A stretch of 7,845 nt of DNA. Source: Gammaproteobacteria bacterium (GTDB lineage Bacteria > Pseudomonadota > Gammaproteobacteria > Chromatiales > Chromatiaceae). Position 1 is the first letter of the stretch, and every line of letters begins with the position of its first letter. Below the pieces are notes generated by a model. That model ran no database searches. It saw only the letters and a program-made list of their open reading frames with translations, and was not told where the DNA came from. Both the position numbers and the translations under genes were made by a program. Location of the stretch: positions 1 through 7,845 of the forward strand of contig JABDQZ010000332.1 in NCBI GenBank assembly GCA_013041975.1. The letters are read 5' to 3'. Below, piece by piece: positions 1 through 6,541 of this stretch.

Positions 1-1
1 A

Positions 2-1903
2 ATGCCTCAATACCGTTCCCGGACAACAACTCACGGCAGAAACATGGCTGGAGCCAGAGCGCTATGGCGTGCCACTGGTATGAAAGATGATGATTTTGAT
101 AAACCCATCATTGCCATTGCCAACTCATTTACCCAGTTTGTACCGGGTCATGTGCATCTTAAGGATATGGGGCAACTGGTTGCCCGCGAGATTGAAAAAG
201 CCGGGGGCGTCGCCAAGGAATTCAATTCCATTGCCGTGGATGATGGCATTGCCATGGGACATGGCGGCATGCTGTATTCTTTGCCATCGCGTGACCTGAT
301 CGCCGATTCAGTTGAATACATGGTCAATGCGCATTGTGCGGATGCACTGGTGTGTATTTCCAACTGCGACAAGATCACACCGGGCATGTTAATGGCTGCC
401 CTGCGCCTGAATATTCCCGCGATATTTGTTTCTGGCGGACCAATGGAAGCCGGTAAGGTCAGTCTTGCCAACAAGGGTGAAATCAAGCTGGACCTGGTTG
501 ATGCCATGGTTTCTGCTGCTGACGAGCGGGAATCGGATGAAGATGTCGCGGCGATTGAACGCTCGGCCTGTCCGACCTGTGGTTCCTGTTCCGGTATGTT
601 TACCGCCAATTCGATGAACTGTCTGACTGAAGCGCTAGGGTTATCCTTGCCCGGCAATGGCTCATTGCTGGCTACGCATGCTGATCGAAAGGAACTCTTC
701 CTCGAAGCGGGTCGGCGTATTGTTGGTATGGCCCGTATGTATTATGAGCAGAATGATGCTGCAGTTCTGCCGCGCAATATTGCGACGTTTGAGGCATTTG
801 AAAATGCCATGTCTCTGGATATTGCCATGGGTGGCTCAACCAACACCGTGCTGCATTTACTGGCAGCAGCTCATGAAGCCAAAGTCGATTTCACCATGAA
901 GGACATGGATAGACTCAGTCGTGCTGTTCCCAATCTATGCAAGGTGGCACCAGCCACTCCCTTGTACCATATGGAAGATGTGCATCGTGCCGGTGGCGTG
1001 ATTGGCATTCTTGGAGAACTTAACCGTGCCGGACTGCTACATGCTGATTGTCATACTGTGCATGCAGAAACCATGGGCGATGCCCTGGTTGAATGGGATA
1101 TCGGTGGCGAGATGGCTTCTGACGAAGCCCGAAGCCGCTACCTGGCTGGTCCTGGAGGGATACCTACGCAGCAGGCTTTTAGTCAGGATGCACGTTGGCC
1201 TGACGCCGATATTGATCGTGAAAATGGTTGTATCAGGGATATTGAAAATGCTTACTCAATGGATGGCGGGCTTGCTGTTCTTTACGGAAATATTGCCGAG
1301 GATGGCTGCATTGTTAAAACAGCAGGTGTCGACATGAGCATGTTTGATGCCGAGCAGTTGCGTTATACGACCAGTGTGCCAACTTCCACGCTTAGAGGTT
1401 TTGTCGGTCCGGCTCGAATATTTGAAAGTCAGGATGAAGCTGTGGATGCAATCCTCAATGACCAGATTAAGCCCGGCGATGTGGTGCTGATTCGGTATGA
1501 AGGGCCAAAAGGCGGGCCAGGTATGCAGGAAATGCTCTATCCGACCAGTTATCTTAAATCCAGGGGCCTGGGCAAGGTTTGTGCGTTAATTACCGATGGC
1601 CGCTTTTCCGGTGGAACCTCAGGTCTTTCAATAGGCCACTGTTCACCGGAGGCCGCTGAGGGTGGCAATATTGGCCTTGTTGAGGAGGGGGATATTATCA
1701 TTATCGATATCCCGAATCGTACGATTAACCTTGATGTGAGCGATGAAACACTTGCTAGCCGGCGTGAAGCCATGAATGCCAAAGACACTGCATGGCAACC
1801 GGTTAATCGTGATCGGCAGGTATCAACAGCCTTGAAAGCCTATGCTGCTTTAACAACTTCGGCGGCAAAAGGGGCGGTGAGGGACCTGTCTCAGCTCGAC
1901 TGA
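2..1903 (+). CDS. ilvD: Dihydroxy-acid dehydratase IlvD
   Basis: This cytoplasmic iron-sulfur enzyme dehydrates 2,3-dihydroxy-isovalerate and 2,3-dihydroxy-3-methylvalerate to the 2-keto acids that precede valine and isoleucine. The 633-residue product is collinear with E. coli IlvD (616 residues, from memory) from the first residue (MPQYRS), so the ATG at position 2 is the true start although its ribosome site lies outside the window. Visible signatures are NCDKITPGM (121-129, with cluster ligand C122 and the Mg-binding D123/K124 region), PTCGSC (191-196, ligand C196) and the catalytic-serine stretch DGRFSGGTSG (532-541). The third cysteine of [2Fe-2S] family members is Gly49 here (VPGH), as in E. 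coli, which points to the oxygen-sensitive [4Fe-4S] type; that assignment rests on family knowledge. An extra segment of about 17 residues lies near 445-467. The histidine kinase gene follows 46 bases downstream with no terminator between. The identification is secure. Confidence 0.97.
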   Translation: MPQYRSRTTTHGRNMAGARALWRATGMKDDDFDKPIIAIANSFTQFVPGHVHLKDMGQLVAREIEKAGGVAKEFNSIAVDDGIAMGHGGMLYSLPSRDLIADSVEYMVNAHCADALVCISNCDKITPGMLMAALRLNIPAIFVSGGPMEAGKVSLANKGEIKLDLVDAMVSAADERESDEDVAAIERSACPTCGSCSGMFTANSMNCLTEALGLSLPGNGSLLATHADRKELFLEAGRRIVGMARMYYEQNDAAVLPRNIATFEAFENAMSLDIAMGGSTNTVLHLLAAAHEAKVDFTMKDMDRLSRAVPNLCKVAPATPLYHMEDVHRAGGVIGILGELNRAGLLHADCHTVHAETMGDALVEWDIGGEMASDEARSRYLAGPGGIPTQQAFSQDARWPDADIDRENGCIRDIENAYSMDGGLAVLYGNIAEDGCIVKTAGVDMSMFDAEQLRYTTSVPTSTLRGFVGPARIFESQDEAVDAILNDQIKPGDVVLIRYEGPKGGPGMQEMLYPTSYLKSRGLGKVCALITDGRFSGGTSGLSIGHCSPEAAEGGNIGLVEEGDIIIIDIPNRTINLDVSDETLASRREAMNAKDTAWQPVNRDRQVSTALKAYAALTTSAAKGAVRDLSQLD

Positions 1904-1938
1904 TGAAAAAAATCAATTCCTTAACTGCTGGAAGCAAT

Positions 1939-1943
1939 AAAGG
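1939..1943 (+). promoter_or_regulatory. Ribosome binding site of the sensor kinase gene
   Basis: AAAGG lies 6 bases before the ATG at 1950 and 9 bases before a second in-frame ATG at 1953. Spacing allows either start; the two differ by one methionine, so the signal peptide is unaffected. Confidence 0.5.
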
Positions 1944-1949
1944 CATAGG

Positions 1950-3836
1950 ATGATGCACCGCTTTCCAGCTGTATTACTGTTGATGATTTTCAGTGCTTAC
2001 AATGTTGCTGCCTATTCTCAAACCAGCGATGTTTCTATTCAGTTCAACTGGATGTTCCAGTTTGAGTTTGCAGGTCCTGTTGCGGCAAAAGAAAAAGGCT
2101 TTTACCGTGATGCAGGCATTGAGGTTGAGTTCCGGGAAGGTGGCCCTGAAGTCGATCCTGTAACCCCGGTTGCCCAGGGGGATGCTGATTTTGGTATCAG
2201 TGGTTCATCACTGGTGGTAGACCGGTTTCTGAATAAGCCTGTGGTTGCTCTTGCATCGTTGATGCAGCATTCAGCCGTTGGGTTATTGGCACGAAAATCT
2301 GCCGGTATCAACAGTGTTAATGATCTTGTCGGCAAGAAACTGGCAATTACCTTTGATACAGCTGTAGAACTGGATGCTTATCTCAAATCACAGGGAATCG
2401 TTTCTGGCGACTATCAGAGAATCGAGCATTTCGTGCCTCTTGAGGAACTTGATCAGGGAGATGCGGATGCTATAGCGGTCTATACCAGTAATGAGCTTTA
2501 CCATATACAGTCCAGGCCTGATGACTATATGCTGTTTTCTCCCCGCTCTTCAGGCATAGACCTGTTTGGCAATATCCTGTTCACCAATGAGGCAATGGTA
2601 AAAAATCACCCTGAAGTGGTTGCCGCTTTCAGGCATGCGACAATCAAGGGTTGGGATTATGCATTAAAAAACCAGCGGGAAGTGGCCCGGATTATCTATG
2701 AAAAGTACAACTCGCAAAATAAAACTTTGAGTCATCTTTTGTTTGAAGCTGAAAAGTTAAACGAGTTGACTCGTCCGGATATTGTTGAACCGGGACATAT
2801 GTACCCGGGACGTTGGCAGCACGTGGTGGATATCTACAGGGAGATGGGGAAAATAACAGGCGACATTGATCTTGGTGAATTTATTTATGACCCTGATCCT
2901 GAAGTCGACCTGACCAGGTTTTATATTATTTTTGGGCTGATTTTATTGGTATTGATGGCTGTCATCGGTATAGCCATTAAGTTTCGCAGAATGACTATGG
3001 CCCTGCTGACAGCCGAAGCTGAATTACGTTCGCATCAGGAGTCTCTGGAAGCACAGGTAAAAATCAGAACCCGGGAGCTGGCAGATGCAAAAAATGAAGC
3101 AGTCAATGCCAATGAAGCAAAAACCCGGTTTCTTGCAAATATGTCTCATGAATTGCGCACTCCTATGCATGCGATTGCGAGTTTTACCAATTTGTCCTTA
3201 AAGCGTGTTGAGGACAAGAAAGCCCGCAAATACCTTGAAAATATCAAGGTGAGCTCAAATCGTCTTACCGGTCTTGTTAATGCCTTGCTTGATTTGTCAA
3301 AAATGGAAGCTGGAAAAACCAGGCTGAATGTCAAAAAATGTGATTTAAGCGATCTGGCAGTACAATGCTGCACTGAAGTAGAAAGTCTATGTCTGGAAAA
3401 ATCACTTCAGATTGAGTGGGATAAAGATAAGGTGTGTGAAGGTGAATTTGATCCAGCTCTTATTAGCCAGGTGATTATCAATCTACTATCGAATGCTATC
3501 AAATTCAGTCCGGTTGGAGGTACGATCCGGCTCAAGATGACCGAGGTGCCGCAGGTCGAAGCGTTTTCCGGGATACTGGAACTTGCCGTTTCAGACGAAG
3601 GGGAGGGTATACCATCTGAAGAACTGGATAAAATATTCGAGACGTTCGAACAAAGTTCCAATACGGCTTCCAAGGCTGGTGGTACCGGCCTTGGCTTATC
3701 AATCTGTAGAGAAATAATTAATGTCCATGATGGATTGATATGGGCAGAAAGTCCTGTAAAAGGTACGGATCGGGGAGCTGAAATCCACTTTATTATTCCC
3801 ATAACCAGTCCGGGGACGGGAAAAACTCCTGGTTGA
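1950..3836 (+). CDS. Sensor histidine kinase with NMT1/THI5-like periplasmic binding domain
   Basis: This is a 628-residue inner-membrane protein. Residues 1 to about 21 form a signal peptide (hydrophobic stretch, then NVAA). Residues about 28-310 match the NMT1/THI5/SsuA-like substrate-binding fold (WMFQFEFAG at 34-42, AAKEKGFY at 45-52, GDADFGISG at 77-85, GKKLAI at 128-133). A single membrane span lies at about 324-344, followed by a charged coiled coil (about 350-395). The kinase core has the HisKA box SHELRTP (399-405, phospho-acceptor H400), N box NLLSNAIKFSP (511-521), G1 DEGEGIP (549-555), F box FETFEQ (563-568) and G2 GGTGLGL (577-583). HAMP, PAS and receiver domains are not apparent. 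The likely role is to bind a small molecule outside the membrane and signal by phosphotransfer. The family of its binding domain includes pyrimidine and sulfonate binders, but the ligand here cannot be read from sequence. No response regulator is in the window. It may be co-transcribed with ilvD. The architecture is clear; the function is inferred. Confidence 0.9.
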   Translation: MMHRFPAVLLLMIFSAYNVAAYSQTSDVSIQFNWMFQFEFAGPVAAKEKGFYRDAGIEVEFREGGPEVDPVTPVAQGDADFGISGSSLVVDRFLNKPVVALASLMQHSAVGLLARKSAGINSVNDLVGKKLAITFDTAVELDAYLKSQGIVSGDYQRIEHFVPLEELDQGDADAIAVYTSNELYHIQSRPDDYMLFSPRSSGIDLFGNILFTNEAMVKNHPEVVAAFRHATIKGWDYALKNQREVARIIYEKYNSQNKTLSHLLFEAEKLNELTRPDIVEPGHMYPGRWQHVVDIYREMGKITGDIDLGEFIYDPDPEVDLTRFYIIFGLILLVLMAVIGIAIKFRRMTMALLTAEAELRSHQESLEAQVKIRTRELADAKNEAVNANEAKTRFLANMSHELRTPMHAIASFTNLSLKRVEDKKARKYLENIKVSSNRLTGLVNALLDLSKMEAGKTRLNVKKCDLSDLAVQCCTEVESLCLEKSLQIEWDKDKVCEGEFDPALISQVIINLLSNAIKFSPVGGTIRLKMTEVPQVEAFSGILELAVSDEGEGIPSEELDKIFETFEQSSNTASKAGGTGLGLSICREIINVHDGLIWAESPVKGTDRGAEIHFIIPITSPGTGKTPG

Positions 3837-3856
3837 AAACCTCTTTAACCTGCCGT

Positions 3857-4537
3857 TTAAAATGAGTCCCACGAAGACTTGCTTCTTCTGCTCTGCACGC
3901 GCAGATGAGGCAGAATCAAACCGATCACGATGCCAGCAATAACCACCCCGGCTCCAATGATGAACCAGTTTTGAGCGGTATCATTACTCAGTTCTCGGTT
4001 TTCCTGTTTGAGGTCTTCCAGTTCACGTGTCAGGTTGGTGACCTGCTGACGTAATTCATTTCGTTCATTGGTAACACGGATGGCATTAGAGGCCGTACGT
4101 TTGATGCCCGACAGTTCCTGCTCTAGATTCTTTTTGTCATGTTCCAGTATTTCATGATTTTGCACCAGGGTTGCATGTTCTTCCTGGAGCGAAGACAGTT
4201 TGGCTGTCAGCTGGTCAGGAGCGGCCTGCAGTTCTTTGAGGCGTTCGTTGGCAGCTGCCAGTTTTTCACGTGCCACCGGATCATTCAGTAACTGGCGGGT
4301 CAACACAAACCCTTCAATACCAGAAGGCAGCCTGACTTTTGAATACCCAGTTTCACGATTGCTGGAGAGCAGTTCCAGTCGGGCGCCACTGGTGATGGTA
4401 CGTTTGATTTTATGGCTGGCACTTTCACCTGTGCGCATCATGATTTTGAACTGGTCTGTTACATAACGGTATTCAGCCGCCAACAGTGTTGTGGTCGATG
4501 TCAGTAAAAACAGCATTAAGGTGATAACAAACTTCAT
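3857..4537 (-). CDS. YgiM-like SH3-domain protein with C-terminal membrane anchor
   Basis: The 226-residue product has a signal peptide (1 to about 21, ending LLAA), a bacterial SH3 domain (about 23-85, RYVTDQ through GYSKVRLPSGIEGFV), a long coiled coil (about 90-187, rich in E, K, Q, L and N), one membrane span (about 191-210, WFIIGAGVVIAGIVIGLILP) and a short basic tail. This order, and the sequence around the span ending LILPHL, match E. coli YgiM and the SH3-and-anchor family (TIGR04211, from memory). Such proteins would project an SH3 domain into the periplasm, presumably near the cell wall; the molecular role is not established. I place the start at the ATG at 4537, because GGGG at 4545-4548 is 7 bases from it but only 4 from the in-frame GTG at 4538-4540. 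It is the last gene of the argD-argF-ATPase block, about 20 bases after the ATPase stop, and converges on the kinase gene with a 20-base gap. Confidence 0.85.
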   Translation of the reverse strand: MKFVITLMLFLLTSTTTLLAAEYRYVTDQFKIMMRTGESASHKIKRTITSGARLELLSSNRETGYSKVRLPSGIEGFVLTRQLLNDPVAREKLAAANERLKELQAAPDQLTAKLSSLQEEHATLVQNHEILEHDKKNLEQELSGIKRTASNAIRVTNERNELRQQVTNLTRELEDLKQENRELSNDTAQNWFIIGAGVVIAGIVIGLILPHLRVQSRRSKSSWDSF

Positions 4538-4544
4538 CACTTTA

Positions 4545-4548
4545 CCCC
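4545..4548 (-). promoter_or_regulatory. Ribosome binding site of the SH3 protein gene
   Basis: On the minus strand GGGG precedes TAAA, then GTG, then ATG. The 7-base spacing favours the ATG at 4537 over the GTG at 4540 as the start. Confidence 0.45.
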
Positions 4549-4559
4549 GGGTTGAAAAA

Positions 4560-5606
4560 CTATTTGGTAATCGGGAAACAGATCAGGTGATCGACCGCAG
4601 CACGTACGGTGACTTTCTTTCCGACCTCATGATTACAATGACTTGGAAATAATGATAACAGACTTTGTCCTGATGGCAGAGCCAGAGTGTAGAGAATTTC
4701 AGCACCCTTGAACGCTTTTTCTATGATGATTGCCTCAATATCCCCGTTTTGGTCCGGGATAATGTCATCAGGGCGCAGCAGGATTTCCACTTTGGCGTTT
4801 GTGTCAAAAGCATAGGCGCGGTTAGCCGTCAGTCGCCCGATAGTCGTGTCAAAAGTATCGCCAGAGACAACTGTGGCCTCGATAAATTTTCCCTGGCCAA
4901 TGAAGTCAGCGACAAATCGCTGAGCAGGTTCATGATAGAGATTGTAAGGCGTATCCCATTGCAGAATCTTTCCGTTATGCATGACGCCGACCTTGTCTGA
5001 AATGGCAAAAGCTTCATGTTGGTCATGGGTCACGAGGATGCCAGTAATACCTTCTTTTTTTAAGATATCACGAACTTCCAGGCTGAGGCGTTCACGTAAT
5101 TCAATATCGAGGTTGGAAAAAGGTTCATCCATCAATAATAAATTCGGATGGGGTGCCAGTGCGCGCGCCAGGGCAACACGCTGCTGTTGTCCGCCAGACA
5201 GTTCGTGCGGATAACGTTGCTGGTAGCCTTCCAGCCCGACAGCATGGATCATGTGATCAACCTGCTCTTTTTGTGAGGACTTTGGCATGTGGCGCAGTCC
5301 AAAGGCAATGTTCTGCTTGATATTTAAATGGGGAAAAAGTGCATAGTCCTGAAACACCATGCCGATCTGTCTCTTTTCCGGAGGAACTGATGCATCGGCT
5401 TCAGCGATGATATGACCATTCAGGCGGATATTGCCATCGGTAATATTTTCAAAACCGGCAACGGCTCTTAAGGCCGTAGTTTTACCACAACCGCTGGGAC
5501 CGAGCAGACTGACGATTTCGCCACGGTTTACGTGGAAACTCAGTGAGTCGAAGACTTGTTCTTCGTCGTACTGGCAGGCGATATTGTCAACTTTGAGTAA
5601 TGACAT
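4560..5606 (-). CDS. ABC transporter ATP-binding protein, FbpC/AfuC-like
   Basis: This 348-residue ATPase belongs to the FbpC/PotA/CysA/MalK group of importer ATPases. Visible motifs, numbered from the ATG at 5606, are the A-loop Tyr13, Walker A GPSGCGKTT (36-44), Q-loop Q86 in VFQDYALFPHL, signature LSGGQ (136-140), Walker B LLLMDEP (157-163 region, catalytic Glu next to Asp160) and switch His194 in VTHD. The C-terminal part (about 240-345) is a regulatory TOBE-like domain with the typical LLRPDD. The overall pattern is most like ferric-iron ATPases (FbpC), but the substrate cannot be fixed from the ATPase alone. No permease or binding protein is in the window. Its ATG overlaps the argF stop by one base (TGATG), and there is no good Shine-Dalgarno before it, so translation is probably coupled to argF. 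A TTG at 5609 in the same frame is a less likely start. From memory, pseudomonads also carry an ABC ATPase beside argF; I could not check this. Confidence 0.92.
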   Translation of the reverse strand: MSLLKVDNIACQYDEEQVFDSLSFHVNRGEIVSLLGPSGCGKTTALRAVAGFENITDGNIRLNGHIIAEADASVPPEKRQIGMVFQDYALFPHLNIKQNIAFGLRHMPKSSQKEQVDHMIHAVGLEGYQQRYPHELSGGQQQRVALARALAPHPNLLLMDEPFSNLDIELRERLSLEVRDILKKEGITGILVTHDQHEAFAISDKVGVMHNGKILQWDTPYNLYHEPAQRFVADFIGQGKFIEATVVSGDTFDTTIGRLTANRAYAFDTNAKVEILLRPDDIIPDQNGDIEAIIIEKAFKGAEILYTLALPSGQSLLSLFPSHCNHEVGKKVTVRAAVDHLICFPITK

Positions 5607-5608
5607 CA
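5604..5608 (-). promoter_or_regulatory. TGATG stop/start overlap coupling argF to the ABC ATPase
   Basis: The argF stop TGA (5608-5606) and the ATPase start ATG (5606-5604) share one base. The only purine-rich site nearby, GGA, is 3 bases from the ATG and so badly placed, which supports re-initiation by ribosomes ending argF. Confidence 0.75.
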
Positions 5609-6517
5609 ATCCATTAAGAACTCAAGCAATGCCTTTTGAGCATGCAAACGATTTTCAGCTTCATCCCATACCACAGACTGTCCACCATCAATCACATCTG
5701 CTGTGACTTCTTCACCGCGATGTGCAGGCAAGCAATGCATGAACACCGCGTCGTTATTCGCTGCAGACATAACATCAGCATTGACCTGATAACCGCTAAA
5801 GGCCTGTTCACGTTTATGCTGTTCTTCTTCCTGTCCCATGCTGGCCCAGACATCAGTAACAATCAGGTCACTGCCTTTGGCCGCTTCAACAGGGTCACGA
5901 ATGATCTCATAGTGTCCGGCAGCGGGGTCCATGATTTCTGGCAAGGGGTCGTATCCTTCTGGACAGGCGATGTTGAGTTTGAAGCCAAACTGGCGGGCTG
6001 CATTTGTCCATGAGTGACACATGTTATTACCATCACCAATCCAGGTGGCTGTTTTACCTTTAATACTGCCGCGATGTTCGACATAGGTCATAACGTCAGC
6101 CAATAACTGGCATGGATGAAGCAGATCAGTCAGCGCATTGATGACAGGAACCTTGGAATACTTGGCAAAGGTTTCTACTGTTTCGTGATCAAAAGTACGT
6201 ATCATGATGGCATCGACCATGCGTGACATGACACGCGCGCTGTCTTCAATGGGTTCGCCTCGGCCAAGCTGGGTATCGCGGGGTGACAGAAACATCGCAT
6301 GACCGCCCAGCTGCGTCATGCCAGCTTCGAACGAAATGCGTGTGCGGGTCGATGATTTTTCGAAAATCATCGCCAGCGTTTTGTTTTTTAACGGTTCATG
6401 CACAAAATTTCTGTTGCGCATGGCTTTCAGTTCGATACCTCGTTTTACCAGGACATCGAGTTCATGTGGCGTTAAATCCATTAGTGACAGAAAATGTCTG
6501 ACAGGTTTATCACTCAT
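5606..6517 (-). CDS. argF: Ornithine carbamoyltransferase ArgF
   Basis: This cytoplasmic enzyme joins carbamoyl phosphate and ornithine to make citrulline in arginine synthesis. The 303-residue product carries all family signatures: the carbamoyl-phosphate loop SSTRTR (55-60), HPCQ (134-137), the ornithine-side loop DVWASMGQE (222-230, containing the SMG motif) and HCLPAHRGEE (261-270). The SMG loop separates it from aspartate and N-acetylornithine carbamoyltransferases. Its length fits the short anabolic type of Pseudomonas rather than the about 334-residue E. coli type. Lying 24 bases after argD supports an anabolic role. The start at 6517 is the first methionine of the conserved region (MSDKPVRHFLSL), with AGG about 10 bases upstream inside the palindrome CAGGTACCTG (6522-6531). 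The gene is intact. Confidence 0.97.
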   Translation of the reverse strand: MSDKPVRHFLSLMDLTPHELDVLVKRGIELKAMRNRNFVHEPLKNKTLAMIFEKSSTRTRISFEAGMTQLGGHAMFLSPRDTQLGRGEPIEDSARVMSRMVDAIMIRTFDHETVETFAKYSKVPVINALTDLLHPCQLLADVMTYVEHRGSIKGKTATWIGDGNNMCHSWTNAARQFGFKLNIACPEGYDPLPEIMDPAAGHYEIIRDPVEAAKGSDLIVTDVWASMGQEEEQHKREQAFSGYQVNADVMSAANNDAVFMHCLPAHRGEEVTADVIDGGQSVVWDEAENRLHAQKALLEFLMD

Positions 6518-6521
6518 TATT

Positions 6522-6531
6522 CAGGTACCTG
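6522..6531. repeat. 10-base palindrome in the argD-argF gap
   Basis: CAGGTACCTG is a perfect palindrome in the 24-base space between argD and argF. It includes the AGG that probably serves as the argF ribosome site. With no loop it cannot form a stable hairpin by itself, so no function is claimed. Confidence 0.4.
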
Positions 6532-6541
6532 TGTTGGGGGA

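Noticed and set aside
1904..1949. Terminator between ilvD and the kinase gene
   Set aside because: There is an A-run after the ilvD stop but no stem preceding a T-run in the 46 bases, so nothing supports termination.
1950..3020. Free periplasmic binding protein of a thiamine-precursor ABC transporter
   Set aside because: The frame continues without a break through a membrane span into a full histidine kinase core, and no permease gene is adjacent, so it is a sensor rather than a transporter component.
5607..5609. TTG start for the ABC ATPase
   Set aside because: It adds one residue, is a rare start codon, and lacks a ribosome site; the adjacent ATG forms the standard TGATG coupling overlap.
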